51,696 nt of DNA from DAIQON01 sp036787835 (lineage in GTDB: Bacteria > Patescibacteriota > Saccharimonadia > Saccharimonadales > UBA4665). Numbering within the stretch: position 1 is the stretch's first letter; each line of letters begins with the position of its first letter. The notes below the pieces were generated by a model, which was given only the letters and a program-made list of their open reading frames with translations, made no database searches and had not been told where the DNA came from. Positions 38,300 through 47,132 of the stretch are shown here, piece after piece. A program made the position numbers and the translations under genes. The stretch is taken from contig DAIQON010000007.1 in assembly GCA_036787835.1 (NCBI GenBank), positions 1-51,696 of the forward strand, given 5' to 3'.

Positions 38300-40648
38300 A
38301 TGTCGGTAGCCGTTACGCTTTTATTGATCTGTTTTATTGGCCTATTGTCATACTTATTACTAAGACTTTTAAGGGCCAGAAAAGTAGGGGCTACAGATTA
38401 TGAGTATTTAAGTCTGCTTCCCGAAAACAATGCTAGCTTTGACCTAAGAATGTCAAGAGCAATAATTACTAAGATTGCTGACGCAATAACTCCAAGTTCA
38501 CCAATAATCAAATTCTTAAACATCTGCCCAAGGTTATCGCTACGTATTGACGCTAGTAAGCAAGATGGCGCTAGGTTAACCTTGGTAGTAGCAAAAAAGT
38601 ATTCTCGTTTAGCATCAGACATTATTCTTAGTTCAACACATAAAATCCAGGTTCAGAAGCTAGCGCCAAGCGATCTAGATAGCGAGGGGCCAAAAATAGA
38701 AAGTCATTTAAGGCTACAAAGCCATTATTCATTGCCTTATATTTCTGAATATACTAAAGAAGACAACGACCGGCTTGAATCAGTTATTGGCTCAATCGAT
38801 AGCTTAACTAGCGACGACAGCTTCTGTCTTGAACTATCTGTAACAAAATCTAGTCCAAACAACTCCTTAAGACTAAAAAACAGACTCCTTAGTGGAGAGA
38901 CGCCCGTCTTATTCCCTAGCAATACGTCAGGTCGCTTTTTATCGGCCTTATGGACATTGGTAAGTTTTGTGGTCAGTATCCTAAGGACGCTACTATATTT
39001 AATTGAGCTGGCGACGCTAGGGTCAGCCAAAGTCATTAAAACTGAGCGAAAACCACCAATCTTGGTCACTAAAGAAAAAGTCGTGCAGCAGCTAGATAAG
39101 TTATATGACGAGCTATTTAAGTCGACCATAACTTTGACCGTATCCAGTTCTGATCAGATTCGCTTAAAGCAACTGAACAACCAATTCATTTCGGCGGTTA
39201 CCTCAGCTGGTAAAAGTATGTACCAAGGGCTAATTAAGGCTCGTCACCCAGCAGCGACATTATTATCAGCAACTGAGCTTGCAAACTTCTTCCATTTGCC
39301 TGAAGATGATCAGCTTAGGCATCTTTATTCTAAGTCTAGCTATAAACAGTTACCGCCGCCAAATGCTAGCATAAAGAAAACGAACCAAGACATACTGCTA
39401 GGGACCAATAGCTATAAAGGACTGCTTAGCAATATTTATCTGACTTCTGAAGATCGGCAGAAACATCTTTTAATAACTGGAACAACTGGTAGCGGAAAGT
39501 CTAGCTTAATGGCCAATAATATCCTGAAAGATATTAGGCTTGGAAGAGGAGTTAGCGTAATTGACCCACACGGTGACCTGGCTGATGAGTTAATGGCTAA
39601 CATCCCAGAGTCTAGGGCTAAAGACGTTATCTATTTTAATCCGATTGATCTGAGGCATCCCATTGGACTTAACCCTCTAGAAATTAAGAGCGATAAAGAT
39701 AGCCTGCAGTACAGAATAGAAGCCGAACAGTTAACTGAGAGCTTGATAAGCCTATTTAGAAAAGTTTTTTCTGAGGGAGATAGCGGTGGCCATCGAATCG
39801 AATATCTGCTTAGAAACACTATTCATACCGCACTTAACGTCAACAACTGCACTATCTTTACTATCTACCGGATATTAAACGATAGTGATTTTAGACAGAA
39901 GGTTATAGCTAACTTAACTGACCAAAATTTAAAGAACTTTTGGCAGCAAGAAATAGGCAAGACTGGTGATTATCAGAGAATTAAAATGTCGGCTGGGGTA
40001 ACTTCTAAACTCGGTCGATTCTTATTCTCCGAACCAGTTAAGCGAGTTTTTGGGCAAGTCGATTCAACAATTGATTTTGAAAATATAATCAATTCCAAAA
40101 AGATATTGATCTGTAACTTTTCAAAAGGACTAATTGGTGAGGATGGGTCAAAATTATTTTCGACATCTGTTTTGACCATGCTCCAACTTGCAAGCCTGTC
40201 CTCAGCTAAAAAGGCATATAAGTACCGGGGTGATCACTATTTATATGTTGATGAGTTTCATAATTTTTCTACTGAATCATTTATCCAAATGTTGGCAGAA
40301 TCTAGGAAGTACCGACTTTTCCTAACAATTAGTGAGCAGTCACTGTCTTCGCAGGACGAAAGAGAACTATCGCTGGTTCTTGCAAACATTGGAAACTTAA
40401 TAAGTTTTCGGACATCTAGCCCCAAAGACGAAAATATTTTACTTAACTTTTATTCACCTCATCTAGAAAGAGGCGATTTACTTAATCTGCCACTACACTT
40501 CTTCTACATAAAAACCTCTAGAGCGCAGTCTGATCCTCCAACTAGCTGTAAAGGTATCGGACCGCTAATGGAAGAGTCTAGGCTAAAAGCCAAAGATATT
40601 ATTGCCAGGTCTAGGAAAGGCTATGGTTTTAAGCCACTAAAAGCCTGA
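38300..40648 (+). CDS. Membrane-anchored TraG/VirD4-like ATPase
   Basis: A 782-residue protein with an N-terminal membrane helix (3-24), a helical and beta-rich region, and a large RecA-like ATPase core. Walker A is ITGTTGSGKSSL (about 390-402) and Walker B is YLYVDEFHNF (about 646-656). The pattern SVIDPHGDLADEL and the C-terminal MLAESRKYRLFLTISEQSLS match the DUF87/TraM-recognition type of coupling proteins that feed DNA or proteins into type IV secretion systems. No other secretion genes are adjacent, so it may act alone or with distant parts. A GGGAGA ribosome site precedes the ATG. Confidence 0.85.
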   Translation: MSVAVTLLLICFIGLLSYLLLRLLRARKVGATDYEYLSLLPENNASFDLRMSRAIITKIADAITPSSPIIKFLNICPRLSLRIDASKQDGARLTLVVAKKYSRLASDIILSSTHKIQVQKLAPSDLDSEGPKIESHLRLQSHYSLPYISEYTKEDNDRLESVIGSIDSLTSDDSFCLELSVTKSSPNNSLRLKNRLLSGETPVLFPSNTSGRFLSALWTLVSFVVSILRTLLYLIELATLGSAKVIKTERKPPILVTKEKVVQQLDKLYDELFKSTITLTVSSSDQIRLKQLNNQFISAVTSAGKSMYQGLIKARHPAATLLSATELANFFHLPEDDQLRHLYSKSSYKQLPPPNASIKKTNQDILLGTNSYKGLLSNIYLTSEDRQKHLLITGTTGSGKSSLMANNILKDIRLGRGVSVIDPHGDLADELMANIPESRAKDVIYFNPIDLRHPIGLNPLEIKSDKDSLQYRIEAEQLTESLISLFRKVFSEGDSGGHRIEYLLRNTIHTALNVNNCTIFTIYRILNDSDFRQKVIANLTDQNLKNFWQQEIGKTGDYQRIKMSAGVTSKLGRFLFSEPVKRVFGQVDSTIDFENIINSKKILICNFSKGLIGEDGSKLFSTSVLTMLQLASLSSAKKAYKYRGDHYLYVDEFHNFSTESFIQMLAESRKYRLFLTISEQSLSSQDERELSLVLANIGNLISFRTSSPKDENILLNFYSPHLERGDLLNLPLHFFYIKTSRAQSDPPTSCKGIGPLMEESRLKAKDIIARSRKGYGFKPLKA

Positions 40649-40655
40649 GACATAA

Positions 40656-40697
40656 AATAAAAAACTAGGCTTGGATTATTTTAATCTTTGCCTAGTT
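40656..40697 (-). terminator. Intrinsic terminator of the HdeD-like gene
   Basis: AACTAGGC (40663-40670) pairs with GCCTAGTT (40690-40697) around an inner GATTA/TAATC hairpin. On the minus strand the stem is followed by a T-rich run (complement of the A-rich 40655-40662), fitting the end of the 40720-41259 gene. Confidence 0.75.
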
Positions 40698-40719
40698 AGT
40701 TACTTAGTAAAGCGTGAAA

Positions 40720-41259
40720 CTATTTGCTTGTACGAGATAGCTCTGCTATCTTAACTGTTCCGACAATAAGTGCCCAAACACCTAGAACCCAAACGAAAGC
40801 TACGCCGCTAGCTGGTTTTGCGAACATGATCAAAACGCCAGCAACAATAGCAACAACGCTTACAAAGTAAGCTAGAGCCTGAGACTTAGCCTCCATCGAC
40901 TTGTCGTAGTAAGTTGTGATCAGACCAATTACTCCTTGAGCAGCCAATACGATACCGATTAATAGAACGAAAGTCGTAAATGTTACACTCGGATGCCTTA
41001 GGAAGTACACACCAATGGCTAGTTCAAAAAAGCCAAGTAGAATGTGTAAAAATCCAGCATCATTCTTGCCAAGTGCACTTATGCCGCTAACAATACTAAC
41101 AATTCCACCTACGATTACGTAAGCTGCGAATAGATATAGTACTACCAGTAGTGTCTCGTGGGGCCAAAAGACCGCCGCTAGACCAAATAATATTGTTGCC
41201 ACACCCCCTAGAACCAACGCAGATTGATTGCCGCCTTCGGCTTTGTTTGCAGTGCTCAT
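40720..41259 (-). CDS. HdeD-like membrane protein (DUF308)
   Basis: A 179-residue protein with six membrane helices arranged as three similar pairs; residues such as FGLAAVFWPHETLLVVLYLFAAYVIVGGIVSIVSG and FELAIGVYFLRHPSVTFTTFVLLIGIVLAAQGVI follow the DUF308/HdeD repeat of G-x-WP or RHP loops. HdeD relates to acid resistance in E. coli; in other bacteria its role is unclear. A GGAGGCG site lies 6 nt before the ATG and an intrinsic terminator follows the stop. Confidence 0.88.
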   Translation of the reverse strand: MSTANKAEGGNQSALVLGGVATILFGLAAVFWPHETLLVVLYLFAAYVIVGGIVSIVSGISALGKNDAGFLHILLGFFELAIGVYFLRHPSVTFTTFVLLIGIVLAAQGVIGLITTYYDKSMEAKSQALAYFVSVVAIVAGVLIMFAKPASGVAFVWVLGVWALIVGTVKIAELSRTSK

Positions 41260-41444
41260 AAGATACGCCTCCTTAGTTTATACTAGAATAATCTACCAAA
41301 ACTTCTCCTATGTCAATCATCTAGGCTTAGCATACTAAAAACTTTGGTGCACCACATCCGGCAGAGAATTTCTTTCTTTTGTATTTAAAAATTTCTAAAC
41401 AAGTGTAGAATAAAAATAGTTATAGATAACAAATAGGAAAACAT

Positions 41445-42593
41445 ATGTCTGCAACAGTGTTTGAACAGGATGCGTTCGTTCAAGACATTGTTCCTATTAA
41501 CGAAGAAGTTACTGGTCAAATCTCAGCCCACACTGGCATGAGTCTACGAGAGATACCCAGGTCTTTAGGTAATTTATCTCTTGCGTATTTTCGTAATTTG
41601 CCACATATCCCAGCTATTACAAAAGAAATGTTTAGTGACAGAATTGAAAGCCCTGAATTTAATGCAGCCATCGGGCAACATCTTGAAGTCGGCTCTAGTG
41701 AAATAGACGGAATTAGTAGAAGAGCGTGGTTTATACCAGCCAGGAACGGCATTGCCGACAGGCCGGAAACTATAGTTATGCTACCAGGCTTGACTGTGCA
41801 ACATCACACTGGACTAGGAAGAGAAAATTTATGGGAGTTCCATCAACAATTGCCTGATTTTAATCTTTTGGCTATAGGTAGTGAAGGGCTAGAATCCTCG
41901 ATACCACCGCTTGAATGGTATAAAAAGACTACCTTTGAGGATCAGGCAAAAGGTCGCTTAGAATTTTTAGATAAGATAAAAGATACGTTCCCGAATATCT
42001 TTTTAGATGAGTATTATATAGTCGGCGAATCTATGGGTACCGTCATGGGATTCCTGATGGCTGCAAGTGCCGTAGATTATGATCAAAGAGTTAAAGAGAT
42101 AATAGCCATAGCTCCGGCGGGAATAGAGGAAGCCGGACTATTTGAACTTGGACGTAAGTTTGCCTTACCGGAAGCTATAGATCTTATTGGTCGCATCAGT
42201 AGTACGCCGGTCAATAGAGTCGGATATTACCTAAGAACACTACTGGGTACAGCAAATATTAATCCTGCTGCGCTGCCAGCAATGGTAAAACATGTTCAAT
42301 TGTTAAGCTCGAAACCGGCACCGCTTGAGGGTATTGGCGAGTGCTTACCGGATGATCTAGCGGTCAAGATAATTGCCGGTGACTGTGATTTTGTAGCTAA
42401 TCCAAAAGCTTTCTATGCCAAACTGGGCAGAATGCACGGGAATAGCTCACTTCATGTTTATTCTGGCGAACACCACATGTCACTTACAAGATCTCACAAG
42501 ATGGCCAAACGAGCAGCTGCAATAATGATGGAAGATCCACGAACAGGTTTAAGAGTTGAGGTCCACAAACCTGTAGGCCGAATCTTGAGGTAA
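41445..42593 (+). CDS. Alpha/beta hydrolase, second type
   Basis: A 382-residue alpha/beta-hydrolase, unrelated in sequence to the one at 9869. The oxyanion strand IVMLPGLTVQHHTGLG and the nucleophile elbow VGESMGTVMG (Ser near 196) are clear; a late Asp in IIAGDCDFVANP and His in GEHHMSL complete the triad. An N-terminal segment of about 110 residues precedes the fold. It is preceded by an AGGAAA site, and a PH-domain gene follows 72 nt later. The substrate is unknown. Confidence 0.8.
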   Translation: MSATVFEQDAFVQDIVPINEEVTGQISAHTGMSLREIPRSLGNLSLAYFRNLPHIPAITKEMFSDRIESPEFNAAIGQHLEVGSSEIDGISRRAWFIPARNGIADRPETIVMLPGLTVQHHTGLGRENLWEFHQQLPDFNLLAIGSEGLESSIPPLEWYKKTTFEDQAKGRLEFLDKIKDTFPNIFLDEYYIVGESMGTVMGFLMAASAVDYDQRVKEIIAIAPAGIEEAGLFELGRKFALPEAIDLIGRISSTPVNRVGYYLRTLLGTANINPAALPAMVKHVQLLSSKPAPLEGIGECLPDDLAVKIIAGDCDFVANPKAFYAKLGRMHGNSSLHVYSGEHHMSLTRSHKMAKRAAAIMMEDPRTGLRVEVHKPVGRILR

Positions 42594-42665
42594 GTGACTT
42601 AGATCGTTCATTTTTACACGTAAAAGTGCTAATCTGTCGGTAGGAAATTTAAAGGGAAGCACTAG

Positions 42666-43088
42666 ATGAACGAAATAGATTTAGAATTCCGCTTAAGACA
42701 GCTCGGTGCAGTCACCTATAATATTAAACTGCCAGAAACAAAAGCTATACTAAAAGCTATTAAGGCCGGCGAGGAAATCAATGGCGTGATTTGGGGTAAA
42801 TACTCACGTTCTATGCTATCGGAAACTCTAGCTGGCAGAGGAGCCCTAATAGTCACAAACAACAGAGTTATCCTGATAGATAAGAAGCCGATGTTTAGTA
42901 AAGTCGATGAAATTGCCTTTAGGGTTATTAGTGGCATCTCTTATTCAAAGGCTGGTGTTGCAGGTACGGTGGTCTTAAATACCCGGCTTGGCGACATTCA
43001 TGTCCGAACATTGAACAAGAAATGTGTAGACAATTTCATTAAAGCAGTAGAAGCGATTTTGTCGGACAATGTTAACTATACACCTTAG
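42666..43088 (+). CDS. PH-domain-like protein
   Basis: A 140-residue protein. After a helical N-terminus the region 42-140 has the pattern of a bacterial PH (bPH/YvbH-like) fold: GVIWGKYSRSM, GALIVTNNRVILIDKKPMFSKVDEIAFRVISGISYSK and a final helix DNFIKAVEAIL. Such domains often bind membranes or partners; function unknown. An AGGGAAG site precedes the ATG. Its last 17 nt overlap the end of the converging YihY gene. Confidence 0.75.
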   Translation: MNEIDLEFRLRQLGAVTYNIKLPETKAILKAIKAGEEINGVIWGKYSRSMLSETLAGRGALIVTNNRVILIDKKPMFSKVDEIAFRVISGISYSKAGVAGTVVLNTRLGDIHVRTLNKKCVDNFIKAVEAILSDNVNYTP

Positions 43089-43986
43089 CTCGACGCTCTA
43101 ATGCTCGCTTATCTATCTCTGTTTTATTCCCAGATATAGTTCTGGGGTACAGTTTTTCGTTGTAAACAACATTTAAGACATTACAGTAGATCACAATTTG
43201 GGTCTCTAAGTATATCCAGAATGCTAGTCCAAGCAGTATTGCAAACACACCATACGTAGAGTTCAGTCGTTTTAGCTCATGGGCCAATATAACAGCGCCC
43301 AAAGTTTGAAGTATCTGTACGCCTATTGCTGCCCAGCCGGCACCAAGAATTAATTTACGGATATCTTTATTCCCCGGCGTTGCAAGTTTAAATACGTAGG
43401 TAAAGGTCATAAACAGTATAACCAAGCTTAGGCCAATGGATAAGACATGAAACAAGGGCGACTTGCCTAGAAGTAGGGCGTATTCGGATATTAATGATGC
43501 AAATATAAGGCCTAGGCCAGCGATAATTACAAGTACAAAGCTTCTGCTGATTCGTGGGAAAAATCCTGGGCGCTTTTTTAGCGGCACGTCCCAAATTAGA
43601 CTCTGAGCGTATTGAAAAGCATTAGCTCCAGCCATGGCACCATAGAAGATTATTAATAGACTAACAACAAGGGTGATGCCGGCTTTATTGGGGCTATGAA
43701 TTGATTTTTGTATTTCCTGACCGATCACCGGTATATAGTGATCAAGACTAGAAACTAATTTAGCTTGTGCAGTTGGGTTATTCTTTAGAATCAATTGACT
43801 GATGCTGGTAAAAACCAACATCAAAGGGAAGATCGATAACAAACTAAAATAGGCGATCAAGGCGCTCAGATTTCCACCATTATCTTCACCGTATTTTTTG
43901 ACTACAGCAAATAGTAAGCTAGCTAGCTTATATTTTGACTGTAATTTATCTAATCTCGACTCTAGCCATTTAAGGATATTATTCAT
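43072..43986 (-). CDS. YihY/BrkB family membrane protein
   Basis: A 304-residue inner-membrane protein of the YihY/virulence factor BrkB family (once wrongly called RNase BN), with six membrane helices. The family features include GEDNGGNLSALIAYFSLLSIFPLMLVFTS, the SIHSPNKAGITLV segment, and TYVFKLATP. The function is not established. A cytosolic N-terminus of about 40 residues precedes. The ATG lies 8 nt after a TATACT box whose intervening bases include AGGA, at a promoter that diverges from the Nudix gene. Confidence 0.9.
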   Translation of the reverse strand: MNNILKWLESRLDKLQSKYKLASLLFAVVKKYGEDNGGNLSALIAYFSLLSIFPLMLVFTSISQLILKNNPTAQAKLVSSLDHYIPVIGQEIQKSIHSPNKAGITLVVSLLIIFYGAMAGANAFQYAQSLIWDVPLKKRPGFFPRISRSFVLVIIAGLGLIFASLISEYALLLGKSPLFHVLSIGLSLVILFMTFTYVFKLATPGNKDIRKLILGAGWAAIGVQILQTLGAVILAHELKRLNSTYGVFAILLGLAFWIYLETQIVIYCNVLNVVYNEKLYPRTISGNKTEIDKRALERRAKVYS

Positions 43987-44033
43987 TTCCTTTTAGTATA
44001 CGTATAGATGCCTAAAATGGTAGTCTATATATT

Positions 44034-44468
44034 ATGAAAATCGGTAACAGCTATATAGGCGTAACGATGTGTTTTGTGGTCCATGATGGTCAAAAAAATC
44101 TTTTACTCCAAAAAAGAAGTAAAAACTGTCGTGATGAGCAAGGCCGCTGGGACATTGGCGGTGGCGCACTGGAGTTTGGAGAATCATGGGAAGCGGCTGT
44201 TCGTCGAGAAATAAGCGAAGAGCTAGACGCTAAAATAATCAAACTAGACTTTTTAAAAGCTTTTAATGCACTGAGGAATGAGAACAACCTACCAAGCCAC
44301 TGGGTTGCACTGGTATATGCCGTTCAAGTAGAACCTAAATCAGTAAAGATAAATGAACCAGACAAGATCGATGAAATAGGCTGGTTCCGCTTAAACAAGC
44401 TACCAAAGCCACTCCATTCTATGATCGGCCATGCCCTAGAAACTGCCGAGCAGTCTGGCTACCTATGA
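44034..44468 (+). CDS. Nudix hydrolase, second
   Basis: A 144-residue Nudix enzyme with the box GGALEFGESWEAAVRREISE followed by ELDA (about 42-64), all catalytic Glu present. The start (CFVVHDGQKNLLLQKRS) and the later HWVALVYAVQV resemble MutT/NUDT-type nucleotide cleaners. A different Nudix enzyme is encoded at 22033. Its stop is 3 nt from that of the converging DEAD-box gene. Confidence 0.88.
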   Translation: MKIGNSYIGVTMCFVVHDGQKNLLLQKRSKNCRDEQGRWDIGGGALEFGESWEAAVRREISEELDAKIIKLDFLKAFNALRNENNLPSHWVALVYAVQVEPKSVKINEPDKIDEIGWFRLNKLPKPLHSMIGHALETAEQSGYL

Positions 44469-44471
44469 AGT

Positions 44472-45680
44472 CTATTTCTCGATGAAAGTAAGGGCGTAAC
44501 CACGTTTACCAGCACGGCCTGTTCGGCCAATACGGTGGACGTAGTCATTATATGACTTTGGAGTCGAGTAGTTAATGACGTGGCTGATATCGCTAACATC
44601 AATACCTCGAGCAGCAACATCAGTTGCTACAAGAATACTAATCTCACTAGCCTTGAACTTGTTTAGCGCCCTTTGACGATGTCCCTGTGACTTACCACCA
44701 TGAATAGCATCGGCTTTAAAGCCACGAAGAACTAATTCGTTACTTAGTTTCTCAACACTACGTTGGGTGTCATCGAAAACTAAGACCTTGGAAACCTCGT
44801 TACTATTTAGAAGATCATGTAGTTTATCTACTTTTTGATTCCTAGAGTCATACATGACAATGTTCTGTTCAACAGTATCAGTTGTGTTACCAGTTTTAAC
44901 GGAAATGGTGATTGGATCTTTAGAAAAGTCACGAATTAGATCGTTAACCTTATTGTCGATAGTTGCTGTAAAGAAGAAGCTTTGTCTCTGAACGGGCATT
45001 AAACCTAGAATTGTTCGCATGTCACCAACAAAGCCCATGTCTAACATCTGGTCAACTTCATCAAGTACAACGATGTTGAAATTGGCAATATCGAGAGTCT
45101 TGCGCTCAATATGGTCTTTGATTCGGCCAGGAGTGCCAATAACGACACGAGGCTTCTGACGTAAATCTCGTAGCTGATAACCCATTGAAGAGCCACCGAT
45201 TAGAATTGCATCACGAATACCGCAGTTCTTAGCAAGCAATCTAAGTTCAGCTGAAATCTGATTTGCTAACTCTCTAGTTGGAGCAATGATTAAAGCCTTT
45301 GAATGCTGGCTAGTGATTAGTTTGTTAAGTAGTGGAATAGCAAAAGCTATTGTTTTACCAGTGCCAGTGTTGGCAACGCCAATAATGTCTTTGCCTTCTA
45401 GGCCGACTGGAATAGCTTGATCCTGAATAGGAGAGGGAGTAACAAAGCCTTTAGCTTCGATATTTGCTTTAAGCATTGGCTTGATTTCAAAATCAGCAAA
45501 GCTGTGTGTTGCTACATAAGGAGCAATATCTACTTCCTTAGCGGCGCTAATGAATCGAGACGGGTTGATATTTTCTTTCTTTGGTCCACCACGGTTTCTT
45601 TGAGGTGACGGGCTAGAATGATATGAATTTCTTTGATATGACGAATTACTTCGTCGACTACTATAATAGTTATTAGACAA
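44472..45680 (-). CDS. DEAD-box RNA helicase
   Basis: A 402-residue RNA helicase of the RhlE/CsdA kind. Motifs: Q-motif FADFEIKPML...TPSPIQDQAIP (61-91), Walker A ANTGTGKT (103-110), PTRELA (133-138), motif II DEVD (206-209, instead of DEAD), TAT in place of SAT, and HRIGRTGRAGKRG near the C-terminus. The first 40 residues are Ser/Asn/Tyr/Arg-rich low complexity that may promote condensation with RNA. The start is TTG at 45680, supported by an AAGGA site 9 nt upstream. A long A/T-rich leader (45681-45854) precedes it. Confidence 0.93.
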   Translation of the reverse strand: MSNNYYSSRRSNSSYQRNSYHSSPSPQRNRGGPKKENINPSRFISAAKEVDIAPYVATHSFADFEIKPMLKANIEAKGFVTPSPIQDQAIPVGLEGKDIIGVANTGTGKTIAFAIPLLNKLITSQHSKALIIAPTRELANQISAELRLLAKNCGIRDAILIGGSSMGYQLRDLRQKPRVVIGTPGRIKDHIERKTLDIANFNIVVLDEVDQMLDMGFVGDMRTILGLMPVQRQSFFFTATIDNKVNDLIRDFSKDPITISVKTGNTTDTVEQNIVMYDSRNQKVDKLHDLLNSNEVSKVLVFDDTQRSVEKLSNELVLRGFKADAIHGGKSQGHRQRALNKFKASEISILVATDVAARGIDVSDISHVINYSTPKSYNDYVHRIGRTGRAGKRGYALTFIEK

Positions 45681-45854
45681 TTTAATGAGTCCTTTTCTTT
45701 GTTATTAGTTATTACTTAATCGATTGTCATTAAATGATTCGAGTAAATAAGTAACCAAAAACTAGATTCATTAAAACAATACTTTAACTTTAGCATAATT
45801 ACTAAAATATGGCAAGGGATTATGCTATTGGCTTTAGCCTAAAAGCTAAACTTC

Positions 45855-46103
45855 TCATGCGGCATCGCCATTATTGGCCTCATCGGTCACAATCTTAATA
45901 GCTAGAGTAACAACATCGTTTCGTTTATCAGTATAATCAGCATAGTCCAAAATCAGCTTCAACACGCCTACCTCGCCAACCACCAATCCCGGGATTGCAA
46001 TTTCAGGCTGCATATATGCACAACCTGCTACAAACACTCCGAGAGAAACAGCGGTCACTTTAAGCCAAAAACCATATTCTGGATACTTTTCTAATTCACT
46101 CAT
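45855..46103 (-). CDS. Small membrane protein, 82 aa
   Basis: A short protein starting MSELEKYPEYGFWLK with two hydrophobic segments (about 14-30 and 31-50; LKVTAVSLGVFVAGC and IAIPGLVVGEVGVLKLI) and a charged C-terminus (DEANNGDAA). It may have a two-helix hairpin topology. No family is recognised. I use the ATG at 46103; an upstream TTG in frame is not convincing. Confidence 0.5.
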   Translation of the reverse strand: MSELEKYPEYGFWLKVTAVSLGVFVAGCAYMQPEIAIPGLVVGEVGVLKLILDYADYTDKRNDVVTLAIKIVTDEANNGDAA

Positions 46104-46300
46104 TACTTTATTCTTGCAATAAATATGGTAACTTTGCAAGCGTTAGTGTTTAGATACCCAATGCCTGTAATTTGGCTTGGTCGGCATATAGGCCAGCTAT
46201 ATAGTAAGTGGCAAACGGGATATCATGTGTACGATTGAGCCCAATTGCTTGCTTAAACTGGGGTTTTCGGCTATAAATACATGGATAATAAATCTTCTAG

Positions 46301-46321
46301 AGTCTCTATAATATATAGACT
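46301..46321 (+). promoter_or_regulatory. Near-palindrome over the methyltransferase promoter
   Basis: AGTCTCTATA (46301-46310) and TATATAGACT (46312-46321) form a 21-bp inverted repeat with a single mismatched pair. It contains TATAAT at 46307-46312, so a bound protein would block transcription of the gene at 46356. Confidence 0.4.
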
Positions 46322-46355
46322 AGGACTGAAACGATAAAGGACAATAAGTTAACCA

Positions 46356-47129
46356 ATGACTAAGAAAACTGACGCAATTAACTACTACGATGACGAAGGA
46401 TTTAACTACGAAGATTATTGGACCAATAGAGACTATGAGCATCTAGCTGAAGTCACAGCTATCAATAAACTACTAAAAGGCCGACACTTTAGGTTGGCGC
46501 TAGATTACGGCGGTGGTTACGGCCGACTATCTGAGCCAGTATTAAAAGTAACAGACAAACTAATTGTTTCAGACCCTTCAACCCAGCAGCTCGATATGGC
46601 GAAAGCCAAGCATAAAAGCCAGAAAAATGTCGACTATATGCTGCTTACAGAAGAAGGAAAAATCCCGCTTAAAGACAAAGAGCTTGATCTACTACTTATG
46701 ATCAGAGTGTCGCATCACTTGCCTCAGATTGATCCGACATTTAAGGAAATTAACCGAGTTCTAGAGAAGGGCGGACTGGCAGTCATTGAAATTGCTAACC
46801 AAGCCCATATTCGAAATAGAGCTAAGAGCTATATTAGCCTAAAAGGTCTTTCCAAAGATCCAGTACCAGTAGGTAGTGTGGCAAACGGTATAAAGGATAC
46901 AACCCCATTTGTTAATCACAACCCTAAGACCATTAGAACTCAGCTTAAAGACAACAACTTTAAAATTCTTAAAGTATTATCGGTGTCTAACTTAAGGAGT
47001 GGTTCAGTCAAGAAGCTTATTGGCGTAAACTCAATGATTAAGGTTGAAGATAAGCTTCAAGCACCACTAAGCCCACTTCTTTTTGGCCCAAGCATCTTTT
47101 TCTTAGTCCAGAAACTTGAAGATAAATAA
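46356..47129 (+). CDS. SAM-dependent methyltransferase
   Basis: A 257-residue class I methyltransferase. The SAM loop LALDYGGGYGRLS (about 47-59) and the following VSDPSTQQLDMAKAK and LDLLLMIRVSHHLPQID segments are typical of the UbiE/Methyltransf_11 fold. The N-terminal YYDDEGFNYEDYW(T) pattern occurs in small-molecule or lipid methyltransferases. The substrate is unknown. It converges with the sigma-like gene (3 nt between stops). A possible operator covers its promoter. Confidence 0.85.
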   Translation: MTKKTDAINYYDDEGFNYEDYWTNRDYEHLAEVTAINKLLKGRHFRLALDYGGGYGRLSEPVLKVTDKLIVSDPSTQQLDMAKAKHKSQKNVDYMLLTEEGKIPLKDKELDLLLMIRVSHHLPQIDPTFKEINRVLEKGGLAVIEIANQAHIRNRAKSYISLKGLSKDPVPVGSVANGIKDTTPFVNHNPKTIRTQLKDNNFKILKVLSVSNLRSGSVKKLIGVNSMIKVEDKLQAPLSPLLFGPSIFFLVQKLEDK

Positions 47130-47132
47130 ATC

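Noticed and set aside
46103..46139. TTG start giving 94 aa for the small membrane protein, and a TTGCAA pair in the same bases as a metal operator
   Set aside because: The ATG at 46103 is more likely; the two TTGCAA copies are spaced differently from those at 34478, and TTGCAA is self-palindromic, so chance is a fair explanation.
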